Source: an uncultured bacterium (lineage in GTDB: Bacteria > Verrucomicrobiota > Lentisphaeria > Victivallales > Victivallaceae). Taken from it: DNA of 36,034 nucleotides. This document shows positions 15,366 through 24,529 of this stretch, piece after piece. Numbering within the stretch: position 1 is the first letter of the stretch; every line of letters starts with the position of its first letter. The stretch covers positions 1 through 36,034 of the forward strand of contig URVC01000047.1 in assembly GCA_900551245.1 (NCBI GenBank), given 5' to 3'. A program made the position numbers and the translations under genes. The notes under the pieces are model-generated. The model was not told the origin of the DNA and did not search any database. It worked only from the letters and a program-made list of their open reading frames with translations.

Positions 15366-16331
15366 TTGAAACAGCATTTTGATTCTCTGGAACGCCGGGT
15401 GATCCGCAGTTCAATCGACTGGTCCGGGGGGGGGCTGGCGCTTGAGCAGTTCCTCGCCGGGCGCTTTACCTACCGTTCGCTGGAAGAGTGGCGCGAACGC
15501 ATCCGCTCCGGCGAGATTTTGCTCAACGGCACGCTGGTCGAACCGGAGCGCCGCCTTGAATTGCACGACTGTGTCGAGTATTTCCCGGGCGACTTGCCCG
15601 AACCGGAGGCCGATCTCCGTTACCGCATCGCATATGAAGATGAAACACTGCTGGTGGTCGACAAATCCGGCAATCTCTGCGTCCACCCATCCGGACCGTT
15701 CTTCCGCCACACGCTCTGGCATCTGCTTTCCTCCCGCTTCGGTCAGATCCATCTGGTGAACCGGCTGGATCGTGAAACCTCCGGACTGCTGCTCGTGGCG
15801 AAAAATCCCGCCGCCGCCGCAAAACTCGGCCGCCCGGGCTGGCCGGTGCGCAAGGAGTATCTCGCTCTGGTTTTCGGCCGGTTCGAACAAGAGGTTGACG
15901 CTGCCGGATTTCTGGTGCCGGATACCGAAAGCGCGGTCCGCAAGAAACGACGCTTCGTCACCGGTGAACGACCGCCCGCGGGAGCGGTTCACCCGGAATC
16001 GGCCCATACTCTCTTCGCTCCGGAACAGACCGGCGGGCGGTTCTCTCTCGTGCGCGCCGTTCCGGTGACCGGGCGGCTCCATCAGATCCGTGCCACGCTC
16101 TTTTCTCTGGGATTCCCGCTGGTCGGCGACAAGCTCTACGGGCCGGATGAAACGCTCTTTCTCAAGCTGCGCTCCGGAGAACTCACCGCCGCGGACCGGG
16201 AGAAGCTGATCCTGCCGCGGCAGGCGCTCCACTCCACGCTGCTGGAATTCCGCCATCCGGTCTCCGGAGAGATGGTAACCGTCAAATCTCCGATGCCGGA
16301 AGAATTTGCGCTTGTAAATGATGCGGGTTGA
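15366..16331 (+). CDS. RluA-family 23S rRNA/tRNA pseudouridine synthase
   Basis: The 321-residue protein isomerises uridine to pseudouridine in RNA. An S4-like RNA-binding region covers residues 20-75 (LEEWRERIRSGEILLNGTLV). The catalytic motif is VNRLDRETSGLLL, with Asp135 as the nucleophile; Asn stands where most members have His. GRLHQIRATL and RQALHS later are the other RluA signatures. It starts at TTG with AGAGG 5 nt upstream; no in-frame ATG is available before the conserved region. It is a single gene downstream of the candidate RNA. RluA, RluC and RluD cannot be told apart here. Confidence 0.93.
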   Translation: MKQHFDSLERRVIRSSIDWSGGGLALEQFLAGRFTYRSLEEWRERIRSGEILLNGTLVEPERRLELHDCVEYFPGDLPEPEADLRYRIAYEDETLLVVDKSGNLCVHPSGPFFRHTLWHLLSSRFGQIHLVNRLDRETSGLLLVAKNPAAAAKLGRPGWPVRKEYLALVFGRFEQEVDAAGFLVPDTESAVRKKRRFVTGERPPAGAVHPESAHTLFAPEQTGGRFSLVRAVPVTGRLHQIRATLFSLGFPLVGDKLYGPDETLFLKLRSGELTAADREKLILPRQALHSTLLEFRHPVSGEMVTVKSPMPEEFALVNDAG

Positions 16332-16394
16332 TGTATATTAGTTTCTAATCCCGGTATATTCGGGCAAATTTGAAAAAAGGGAGGAGTTTCTGAA

Positions 16395-16889
16395 ATGAAA
16401 AAAAGCTTGCTGTTGCTGGCCGTGATGGCGCTGAGCGTTTTCAGTGCTGTTGCGGCGGAACCCGCTGCTCCGGCCAAGAGTGCGCCGCAGCCGGCCGTTG
16501 CCGAGCCGCCGCGTGACTACGACTGGACCTTCATTGCCTTCTCGTTCGGGAAGGACATCCCTGTCGATGCGGCGACGACCAGCGTCTACGGCGTCAAGAT
16601 CGGCGTGCCCGCCAGCGGCGGTCCGGCTCCGGTCTACGGCGTGGAAGGCTCCATCCTCTATGCCGGAACCGATGAGGTCAACGGCGTGCAGGCGAGTCTG
16701 ATTACCACCGATTCGAAGGAGACGACCGGGCTGCAGTTCTCGCTGGTCAACTTCTCGGTCAAGGTCGCCGGACTCCAGCTCGGCATCGTCAACATCGCCG
16801 ACGACGAGGCGTTTCAGCTCGGGATCGTCAACATCATCCGGAACAGCCCGATGCCCTGCCTGCCCATTGTCAACGCGTTTTTCAAATAG
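16395..16889 (+). CDS. Secreted GLQ/GVQ-repeat protein, short paralog
   Basis: The 164-residue protein has a signal peptide (MKKSLLLLAVMALSVFSAVA, cut after Ala20 or so) and an Ala/Pro-rich linker. A conserved block follows (VYGVKIGVPASGG ... VYGVEGSILYAGTDEVNGVQAS). It then shows short repeats of about 20 residues built on G-[LV]-Q-x-[SG]-L/I-V-N (TGLQFSLVN, AGLQLGIVN, AFQLGIVNI). Such regular repeats suggest a beta-helix or porin-like beta fold at the cell envelope. The ending PMPCLPIVNAFFK recurs in the next gene. The ribosome site is GGGAGGAG. The family is known to me only as uncharacterised. A C-terminal F may act as an outer-membrane signal. Confidence 0.8.
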   Translation: MKKSLLLLAVMALSVFSAVAAEPAAPAKSAPQPAVAEPPRDYDWTFIAFSFGKDIPVDAATTSVYGVKIGVPASGGPAPVYGVEGSILYAGTDEVNGVQASLITTDSKETTGLQFSLVNFSVKVAGLQLGIVNIADDEAFQLGIVNIIRNSPMPCLPIVNAFFK

Positions 16890-16910
16890 TTCAGAAGAGG
16901 AGTTGAATCC

Positions 16911-17654
16911 ATGAAGAAATTTCTGTTGACGGCGGCCGCACTCTGCGGCGTTGCCCTGATTTCCGGCGCGGCCGAGAAGGCCGCTGCCGCCGCGCCGGCT
17001 CCGGCCGAACCGAAGGTCACCGCTCCGGCGAAGTGCGAAGCCGAACAGCTCCGCCCGCTTTCGCAGTGGACTCCGTTCCAGATCGTCTTCTTCCCGAACG
17101 TTCCCAATGCCACCTGGAATTCGAATGTCTTCGGCATCAAGACCGGTCAGCCCGCGTCCGGCGGCATCGGCCGGGTCTTCGGTCTGGAGGCTTCCTGGGT
17201 CTACTCCGGCACCGATCACATCAAGGGAATCCAGGCGTGCTGGGTTCACAACCAGAATAAGACCTTCGATGGTCTGCAGGCCTCGTTTGTGAGCAGCCTC
17301 AACTTTGAACAGTTCAACGGCATTCAGGCGACGCTGGTCTTCTGCTATGCCGGCGACTACAACGGGTTGCAGGCCAGTCTGGTCAGCATGGCCGGAAACC
17401 TGCGCGGCGTGCAGGCGGCGCTCGGGCTGAACATCTCCGGTGACGTCACCGGTTTCCAGGCGGCGGGTGTCAACATCGTCAACGGCACCTTTACCGGCGT
17501 CCAGTGCGGACTCTACAGCCAGGTGGAGAAGTGCAACGGACTCCAGCTCGGACTGGTCAACATCTCCGGCGGCAAGGGGATGCAGTTCGGTCTCATCAAC
17601 TACATCGAGGACGCCTGGATCCCGGTGCTGCCGATCCTGAACTTCTCGTTCTGA
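16911..17654 (+). CDS. Secreted GLQ/GVQ-repeat protein, long paralog
   Basis: The 247-residue protein is a longer tandem paralog of the preceding one, 21 bp downstream. It has a signal peptide (MKKFLLTAAALCGVALISGA), an Ala/Pro linker, and the same block (VFGIKTGQPASGG ... VFGLEASWVYSGTDHIKGIQA). Eight or more repeats of the form G-[LIVF]-Q-[AV]-[ST]-L/F-V follow (DGLQASFVS, NGIQATLVF, NGLQASLVS, RGVQAALGL, TGFQAAGVN, TGVQCGLYS, NGLQLGLVN). It ends IPVLPILNFSF, with a terminal Phe like outer-membrane beta proteins. The GC-rich codon use matches the chromosome. It is followed by a clear terminator, so the two genes form one unit. Confidence 0.82.
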   Translation: MKKFLLTAAALCGVALISGAAEKAAAAAPAPAEPKVTAPAKCEAEQLRPLSQWTPFQIVFFPNVPNATWNSNVFGIKTGQPASGGIGRVFGLEASWVYSGTDHIKGIQACWVHNQNKTFDGLQASFVSSLNFEQFNGIQATLVFCYAGDYNGLQASLVSMAGNLRGVQAALGLNISGDVTGFQAAGVNIVNGTFTGVQCGLYSQVEKCNGLQLGLVNISGGKGMQFGLINYIEDAWIPVLPILNFSF

Positions 17655-17678
17655 TCGCCGCTTGAATCATCACATTGT

Positions 17679-17705
17679 GCCGGGAGTGTGTGCTCCCGGC
17701 TTTTT
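17679..17705 (+). terminator. Rho-independent terminator of the repeat-protein pair
   Basis: GCCGGGAG (17679-17686) pairs perfectly with CTCCCGGC (17693-17700) around a 6-base loop and is followed by TTTTT. Confidence 0.92.
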
Positions 17706-17728
17706 CCGCAATCACGATGGAGGAAACG

Positions 17729-18010
17729 ATGCCAGAACCGGATGAGGTCGATCCGCAGCTCCGGCTGCTGCTGCAGGAGGTCGAGGCCTCGGGTGTGCCG
17801 GATTATCCCGATTACGCCCGGGGGGACAAATGGGGATTGGCTGTCGGATTCGTCATGCTGGTTTTCGGTGTGGTGCTGATTCTGCTCTCCGGACCGCTTG
17901 CCGGATTCTGGGAGCGATTCTGGCGTTTCAGCCTCATTCTCCTCGGAGGTGCCGTGGTTGCCGCTCTCCTCGCCTGGGCGGTCGGCGCGTTCCGGCCGCA
18001 GAAGTTCTGA
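17729..18010 (+). CDS. Small two-helix membrane protein
   Basis: The 93-residue protein has an acidic cytoplasmic start (MPEPDEVDPQLRLLLQEVEA) and two hydrophobic helices, WGLAVGFVMLVFGVVLILL (about 36-54) and FSLILLGGAVVAALLAWAVG (about 66-85). GGAGGA lies 4-5 nt before ATG 17729, so the longer upstream frame, which runs into the terminator, is rejected. The stop overlaps the helicase start (TGATG), so it is coupled to the XPB-Bax1 pair. No function is recognised; the coupling may be only economy of space. Confidence 0.75.
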   Translation: MPEPDEVDPQLRLLLQEVEASGVPDYPDYARGDKWGLAVGFVMLVFGVVLILLSGPLAGFWERFWRFSLILLGGAVVAALLAWAVGAFRPQKF

Positions 18011-19422
18011 TGACGACCCTCTCTTTCGACGCCGGAACCCTGACGCTCGACGGGTTTGAGGACGGGGTGCCGGAATCGCTCCGCTCTCTGTTGCGGTACG
18101 ACGACCGCACCCGCAACTGGCGCGCCCGCGCCTGTGATTACGCCTCTCTGGTCATCGCCATGCAGATGGCGAAGGTGAATTTCATCGACCGCGCCCGCGC
18201 CTTTTCTCCGCTGGAGGATCTGACGCTGGCGGTGAAGCTGATTCCCCGGCCGCACCAGACCGAGGCGTTCAATGCCTGGCGCGCGGCGATGTACCGCGGC
18301 GTCGCCGCGCTCCCCACCGGGAGCGGCAAGACGGTGCTGGCGGTGATGGCGGCCGCCAGCCTGCGCCGCCCGGCGCTCTTCCTGGTGCCGACCATCGACC
18401 TGCTCGGGCAGTGGTGCGGGGTGCTGGAGCACTTCTTCGGCCGCCGGATCGGCATGCTCGGCGGCGGCGAACATGACATTCGCGAACTGACGGTCAGCAC
18501 CTACGACTCCGCCGTGCTCAATATGGAGTTCATCGGCAACCGTTTTGCACTGCTGGTCGCCGATGAGTGCCACCATCTGCCCGGGCCGGAAACCCGGCTG
18601 GCGGCGGCGATGTCGATCGCTCCCTACCGGCTGGGACTCTCGGCCACGCCGGAACTGCCCGACGACCGGGCCGCCGTACTCGCCGATCTGATCGGTCCGG
18701 AGGTGTGCCGGGTCCATATCGACGAGCTCGAAGGCAAGGTGCTCTCGCCCTACGTGATCCACCGGATTGCGGTTGAACTCGATCCAGAAGAGGCGGAGGC
18801 CTACGAGCGCAACCGCGCCGTCTACACCGGATTTCTGCGCGCCCATCAGCTCAACTTCAAATTTCATTCCGAATGGGGGCGGTTTCTCGGCCTCTGCGCC
18901 CGTCTGCCGGAGGGGCGGCAGGTGTTTCAGGCGTTTCTCGAACAGCGGCGGATTGCCCGCGGCGGCGAGGCGAAAATCCGCAAGGTGTGGGAGCTGGTCC
19001 AGCTCCACGCCGGGGAGCGAATCATTCTTTTCACCGCCGACAATGACACCGCCTACGAACTTGGCCGCCGCTTCTGCTGGCCGGTCATCACCCACCGCAC
19101 CCGCCCCGGCGAACGGCGGGATTTTCTGGAGAAATTCCGGGAGGGAACCTATACGGTGCTGGTGACGAGCAAGGTGCTCAACGAGGGGGTCGATGTGCCC
19201 GCAGTGGCGGTCGGGATCATCCTCTCCGGTTCCGGAAGCGTCCGGGAACATGTCCAGCGGCTCGGCCGCATTCTGCGCCCGGCGCCCGGCAAGGAGCAGG
19301 CGGTGCTCTACGAACTGGTCAGCTCCGGCACCGGTGAGGAACGCACCAGCGAACGCCGCCGTGACCATCGCGCCTATCGCGGGCACGATGAGGAAGGGGA
19401 GGGGGAACTGGTGCCATGCTGA
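18010..19422 (+). CDS. XPB/Rad25-like superfamily 2 helicase
   Basis: The 470-residue protein has an N-terminal damage-recognition-like region (1-75), then PRPHQTEAF, LPTGSGKT (101-108, Walker A), VADECHH (183-189) and GLSATPELPDD (209-219), the place where XPB carries its RED motif, followed by LIGPEV. The second motor domain shows NEGVDVPAV and QRLGRILRP. This matches bacterial and archaeal XPB, a 3'-5' helicase that opens damaged DNA. The start is TGATG-coupled to the membrane protein, and the end overlaps the Bax1/DUF790 gene by 7 bp. The overlap with a Bax1 gene makes the XPB assignment much firmer than sequence alone. Confidence 0.9.
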   Translation: MTTLSFDAGTLTLDGFEDGVPESLRSLLRYDDRTRNWRARACDYASLVIAMQMAKVNFIDRARAFSPLEDLTLAVKLIPRPHQTEAFNAWRAAMYRGVAALPTGSGKTVLAVMAAASLRRPALFLVPTIDLLGQWCGVLEHFFGRRIGMLGGGEHDIRELTVSTYDSAVLNMEFIGNRFALLVADECHHLPGPETRLAAAMSIAPYRLGLSATPELPDDRAAVLADLIGPEVCRVHIDELEGKVLSPYVIHRIAVELDPEEAEAYERNRAVYTGFLRAHQLNFKFHSEWGRFLGLCARLPEGRQVFQAFLEQRRIARGGEAKIRKVWELVQLHAGERIILFTADNDTAYELGRRFCWPVITHRTRPGERRDFLEKFREGTYTVLVTSKVLNEGVDVPAVAVGIILSGSGSVREHVQRLGRILRPAPGKEQAVLYELVSSGTGEERTSERRRDHRAYRGHDEEGEGELVPC

Positions 19423-20663
19423 CGAAAGAGCTGTTGAAATTCCGGCGGAGGGGCGGTTTTCAACCCGCCTTCATCGATGCCGCCGACCCTGCACTGCTCC
19501 GGCTGGCGGGGGAGCTGCTCGAAATTTACCGCGGGGCCCGGGAGGCGCGCATGACCCGCGGGGAGCTGGAGGAGCTGACGGAGGCACTGATCCGGCAGGC
19601 GCCGGACCGGGTGCTGGCCGCCGGGCTGAACAAGCTCGCGCTCGATCACTGCTCGTTCGACCCGGTGCGGGAAATCGATTATCCGGCCCGCCGGGCTGAA
19701 CTCTTCGCCTTCGCGGCGAAACAGCTCACTTGTTGCGGCGGCGACATCGGCCGTTATCGCGAACTTCTGGCGGAACTGCCCGGAGCTGTGGAGTTCATGA
19801 CCGGCGACATCTACGGCGATCTGCCGGACCATGAGCGGGTTACCGGATTCCGGGAGCTCTACCCCGCCGGACTGCTGCAACGCTACAACATCGCGCTGGT
19901 GCAGGGGCTGCTTGTCTATGCGGAATCGATCGCGGCGACGGCTGCGGATTCGGAACCGGCGGAGCTGCGGCGGCTCTTCAAATATCTGAAGTTCTTCCGA
20001 TTGCTGGCGGAGGTGAAGCGCCTGCCTCGTCCGCGCGGCGGAAAAAGCGCGGTTTCTCTGTCGATCAGCGGACCCTATTCGCTCTTTGCCAACACCCGCA
20101 AATATGCGCTTCAGCTGGCGGCGTTTTTCCCGGCGCTGGTCAATCTGGAGGAGTGGTCGATCCGGGTGAAGGTGAAAATGGGGGCGAAACGGGGGGAACT
20201 CAAACTGGATCAGTCCGCGGGGCTGGTTTCGCACTACCGGAACTTCTCCAGCTATGTGCCGGAGGAGATCCGGATGTTCCACGCGCTTTTCCGCAAAGAG
20301 GTGACGAGCTGGAAGATCGTCGGCGAATCCCCCTTCATCGACGGCGGCAATCAGGAGCTGGTCTTTCCCGATCTGAGTTTTCGCCGCGTCGCCGACGGGC
20401 TGGAGCTCCACCTGGAACTCTTTCACCGCTGGCACCGCGGCCAGCTGGAACGGCGGCTTGAACTGCTCGACCGGCGGCCGGAACTGCCGTTGCTGCTCGG
20501 CATTGACCGTGCACTCGCCGATGACGACGGATTCGCCGCTCTCTGCGGGAAACATCCCGCTCTTGCCGGGCGGCTCTACCGGTTCCGGGACTTCCCCGGC
20601 GTCGACCGCACGGTGAAGATGCTCGACGCCTTTGCCGAAAAAATTGCTCCCGGTGCGCGCTGA
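19416..20663 (+). CDS. Bax1/DUF790-family nuclease, partner of XPB
   Basis: The 415-residue protein begins MLTKELLKFRRRGGFQPAFI, typical of DUF790 (Bax1). Residues near the middle (LYPAGLLQRYNIALVQGLLV) match the conserved L-x-x-YN-x-x-L-x-Q-x-x-L segment. The C-terminal half (SPFIDGGNQELVFPDLSF ... LELFHRWHRGQLERRLE) should hold the nuclease domain, with Glu and Asp residues in ELVFPDLSF and LHLELF as candidate metal ligands. Archaeal Bax1 binds XPB and cuts DNA 3' of bubbles in a nucleotide-excision repair path. Here the two genes overlap by 7 bp, so a complex is likely. The final codons overlap a terminator of the opposing operon. Confidence 0.88.
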   Translation: MLTKELLKFRRRGGFQPAFIDAADPALLRLAGELLEIYRGAREARMTRGELEELTEALIRQAPDRVLAAGLNKLALDHCSFDPVREIDYPARRAELFAFAAKQLTCCGGDIGRYRELLAELPGAVEFMTGDIYGDLPDHERVTGFRELYPAGLLQRYNIALVQGLLVYAESIAATAADSEPAELRRLFKYLKFFRLLAEVKRLPRPRGGKSAVSLSISGPYSLFANTRKYALQLAAFFPALVNLEEWSIRVKVKMGAKRGELKLDQSAGLVSHYRNFSSYVPEEIRMFHALFRKEVTSWKIVGESPFIDGGNQELVFPDLSFRRVADGLELHLELFHRWHRGQLERRLELLDRRPELPLLLGIDRALADDDGFAALCGKHPALAGRLYRFRDFPGVDRTVKMLDAFAEKIAPGAR

Positions 20664-20690
20664 AAACCCGTTCGAAACGCACACCGGGAG
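20638..20690 (-). terminator. Terminator of the vor operon
   Basis: CTCCCGGTG (20647-20655) pairs with CACCGGGAG (20682-20690), and flanking GCG/CGC bases extend the stem. On the minus strand the hairpin is followed by CAATTTTTTC, so it ends the vor transcript. It lies partly within the last codons of the convergent Bax1 gene. Confidence 0.8.
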
Positions 20691-20707
20691 TTGACTGCGG
20701 CGGGAAA

Positions 20708-22192
<1,485 letters not shown>

Positions 22193-22194
22193 GA

Positions 22195-23253
22195 TTACTT
22201 CTCCTCCGCCGAAATCAGCTTGATTGTGCGTTCGACGATCTCTCCGGTGCCGGGGATGTTGCCGCCCATCCGGTTGATGAGATGGACCGGGCGGTCGCAG
22301 TTGATCGCAAGTTTCACATCGTCGATCATCTGGCCGCAGCTCATCTCCACCGCGATCAGCTGCTTCGCCCGCAGGCGGCGCAGTTCGTCAACCGGGAAGG
22401 GGAAGAGGGTGATCGGGCGCAGCAGTCCGGCCCGGATGCCGCGCTCCCGCAACTCATCCACCGCGGTTCGCGCCAGCCGCCCGGAGATACCGTAGCCGAC
22501 CAGCAGGACATCGGCGTCTTCGGCCTGATAGAGTTCACAGCGCTGTTCCGCCGCTTCGATCCGGCGGTATTTCTCCTGCAGACGCAGGTTGAGCGCCTCC
22601 AGATCGTCGGTTTCGAGGTAGATCGAACTGATCATGTTCGTGCGCGGCCGCGAGACGTCGAGCGCCCACCCCGGCACCTCCCGGCGGGGGAGGGGCTCCG
22701 GCAGAGTCACCGTCTCCATCGTCTGGCCGATCACGCCGTCGGTCAGCATGTAGACGACGATGCGGTATTTCTCCGCGAGGTCGAAGGCGGTGAAGGCGAG
22801 GTCGCACATCTCCTGCGCCGACGCGGGCGCCAGCACGATGCAGCGGTAACTGCCGTGGCCGCCGCCCTTGACCACCTGGTTGTAGTCGGCCTGTTCCGGG
22901 GCGATGTTGCCGAGGCCCGGACCGCCGCGGGTGATGTCGACCACCAGTGCGGGCAGTTCACAGCCGGAGAGGTAGCTGATCCCCTCCTGTTTGAGGCTGA
23001 TGCCCAGCCCGGAGCTGGCGGTCATCGCGCGGCGGCCGTTGGCGGCGGCGCCCATGACCATGTTGATCGCGGCGATTTCGCATTCGGCCTGCAGAAATGT
23101 CCGGCCGAGTTTCGGGAAACAGCGCGCGGCGGTGTGGGCGATCTCGCTCGCCGGCGTGATCGGATAACCGAAGTAGCATTCACAGCCCGCCAGCAGGGCG
23201 CCGTAGACGACCGCCTCATTGCCTTTGAGCAGCATGCGGTTGGTGTATTCCAT
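22195..23253 (-). CDS. vorB: 2-oxoacid:ferredoxin oxidoreductase alpha subunit
   Basis: The 352-residue protein is a typical alpha subunit. The pyrimidine-binding domain has GNEAVVYGALLAGCECYFGY-PITPASEI, followed by QAECEIAAINMVMGAAANG with the conserved Glu. TASSGLGISLKQEGISYL and VVDITRGGPGLGN are the family motifs. The C-terminal domain (about 240-350) contains VLLVGYGISGRLAR and LLRPITLFPFP. It stands between the delta and beta-gamma genes with gaps of 6 and 2 bp, so the three are one operon. The symbol reflects the closest subunit arrangement; KorA is the alternative name if 2-oxoglutarate is the substrate. Confidence 0.93.
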   Translation of the reverse strand: MEYTNRMLLKGNEAVVYGALLAGCECYFGYPITPASEIAHTAARCFPKLGRTFLQAECEIAAINMVMGAAANGRRAMTASSGLGISLKQEGISYLSGCELPALVVDITRGGPGLGNIAPEQADYNQVVKGGGHGSYRCIVLAPASAQEMCDLAFTAFDLAEKYRIVVYMLTDGVIGQTMETVTLPEPLPRREVPGWALDVSRPRTNMISSIYLETDDLEALNLRLQEKYRRIEAAEQRCELYQAEDADVLLVGYGISGRLARTAVDELRERGIRAGLLRPITLFPFPVDELRRLRAKQLIAVEMSCGQMIDDVKLAINCDRPVHLINRMGGNIPGTGEIVERTIKLISAEEK

Positions 23254-23259
23254 GATGAA

Positions 23260-23499
23260 TTACTCTCCTTCCGGGGTGTGTTCGATGATGGTCAGCGCGC
23301 CGGGTTCGGGGCAGGTGTAGAAACAGCCGCCGCAACCGATGCAGGCGTTTCCGGTGAGTTCCACCGCCGGAAATCCCAGTTTGTTGAGGTGGACCCCCAT
23401 TCGGAGCACCCCGCGCGGACAGGCGATGACGCACCGTTCGCACCCTTTGCATTCGTCGAAGGCGATCACCACCTTGAACGATTTGTTGTTCTTTGCCAT
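23260..23499 (-). CDS. vorD: 2-oxoacid:ferredoxin oxidoreductase delta subunit (2x[4Fe-4S])
   Basis: The 79-residue protein carries two complete cluster motifs, CKGCERCVIACP and CIGCGGCFYTCP (C-x2-C-x2-C-x3-CP). Each binds a [4Fe-4S] cluster and passes electrons to free ferredoxin. AAGGAGG before the ATG is a strong ribosome site. It is the first gene of the vor operon. The 78-bp gap upstream contains an inverted repeat but no clear promoter, so transcription may read through from moxR. Confidence 0.93.
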   Translation of the reverse strand: MAKNNKSFKVVIAFDECKGCERCVIACPRGVLRMGVHLNKLGFPAVELTGNACIGCGGCFYTCPEPGALTIIEHTPEGE

Positions 23500-23518
23500 G
23501 GTTCCTCCTTATCCTCCG

Positions 23519-23572
23519 GGATTCCGCCGGGTGCGCCGCGTCAGGGGCGGCGGTTGCTGCCGGGTGGAATCC
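23519..23572. repeat. Inverted repeat between moxR and vorD
   Basis: GGATTCC (23519-23525) pairs with GGAATCC (23566-23572), and inner GC-rich bases (CCGGGTGCGCCGC side) can add to the stem. No U tract follows on the minus strand, so it may be a leader structure rather than a terminator. Confidence 0.4.
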
Positions 23573-23577
23573 GCGAT

Positions 23578-24513
23578 TTACCTTGGAATTTTTATTTTTC
23601 CCAGAATCTCTTCAACAATCTCCGCCGTGGTCACTCCGGAATAGCGGCTGCGCGACTCCAGCACCAGCCGGTGCGGCAGAACGACCCGGGCGAGGTCGCG
23701 CACCTCGTCCGGCAGCACGTAGTCCCGCCCCGCCAGCAGAGCCGCGGTCCGGGCGGTTTCGGCCAGCACCAGCGCCGCGCGCGGCGACGCTCCGAGCGCC
23801 AGACGCGGTTCCCCCCGGGTGGCGCGGACCAGTTCGAGCAGATAGCTTGATACGCTCGACTCCATGCCGATTGCGGCGGCACGGTGCCGCAGTTCCAGAA
23901 TCTCTTCGCCGCTGATGACCGGCGTCAGTCGTGCGGCGGGATCTCCGCCGCGCCGGTCGGCCAGCATTTCCGCCTCCGCTTCTTCCGAAGGGTAGCCGAG
24001 GCTGAGGCGCATGGCAAAACGGTCGAGCTGAGCTTCCGGCAGCGGATAGGTCCCCTGAAATTCAATCGGATTCTGCGTGGCGATCACCATGAAGGGCGCT
24101 TCCAGCTCGCGGCTGACGCCGCCGATGGAGACCTGGTGCTCGCACATGCATTCGAGCAGTGCGGACTGCGTGCGCGGCGACGCGCGGTTGATCTCGTCGG
24201 CCAGCAGAATGTTGGTGAAAACCGGTCCCGGCCGGAACTGAAACGACCCTTCGCGCGGATTGTAGATGTTCGTGCCGATGATGTCCGCCGGGAGCAGGTC
24301 GGGGGTGAACTGAATCCGGCTGAACCGGGCGTCCACCAGCCGGGCAAGCGCCTTGGCCAGCGTGGTCTTGCCGACGCCGGGAACGTCATCGAGCAGGATG
24401 TTGCCGCCGGAGACAAACGCGATGAGCAGATTGTGGATCACTTCCGATTTGCCGCGGATGATGCGGTTGAGTTCGGCTTCCACCTGCCGGATTTTTTCGA
24501 TGCCGGATTCCAT
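23578..24513 (-). CDS. MoxR-family AAA+ ATPase
   Basis: The 311-residue protein is full length for MoxR. It shows GNILLDDVPGVGKTTLAKAL (Walker A at 45-51), LLADEINRASPRTQSALLE (Walker B at 103-109), IATQNPIEFQGTYPLPEAQL (sensor 1 region) and the C-terminal lid. MoxR proteins act as chaperone-like factors that help load cofactors into or mature partner proteins. The usual neighbours, DUF58 and von Willebrand factor A proteins, are absent here; instead it follows the U32 gene by 16 bp and precedes the vor operon. AAGGAGAA lies 6 nt before the ATG. Confidence 0.93.
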   Translation of the reverse strand: MESGIEKIRQVEAELNRIIRGKSEVIHNLLIAFVSGGNILLDDVPGVGKTTLAKALARLVDARFSRIQFTPDLLPADIIGTNIYNPREGSFQFRPGPVFTNILLADEINRASPRTQSALLECMCEHQVSIGGVSRELEAPFMVIATQNPIEFQGTYPLPEAQLDRFAMRLSLGYPSEEAEAEMLADRRGGDPAARLTPVISGEEILELRHRAAAIGMESSVSSYLLELVRATRGEPRLALGASPRAALVLAETARTAALLAGRDYVLPDEVRDLARVVLPHRLVLESRSRYSGVTTAEIVEEILGKIKIPR

Positions 24514-24529
24514 ACGATTCTCCTTCTGT

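Noticed and set aside
16358..16374. CCCG ... CGGG hairpin between the pseudouridine synthase and the first repeat protein
   Set aside because: The stem is only four base pairs and no T run follows, so it is not supported as a terminator.
17830..18009. 60-codon N-terminal extension of the XPB-like helicase
   Set aside because: It lies in another frame of the small membrane-protein gene, which has a good ribosome site; ATG 18010 overlaps that gene's stop.
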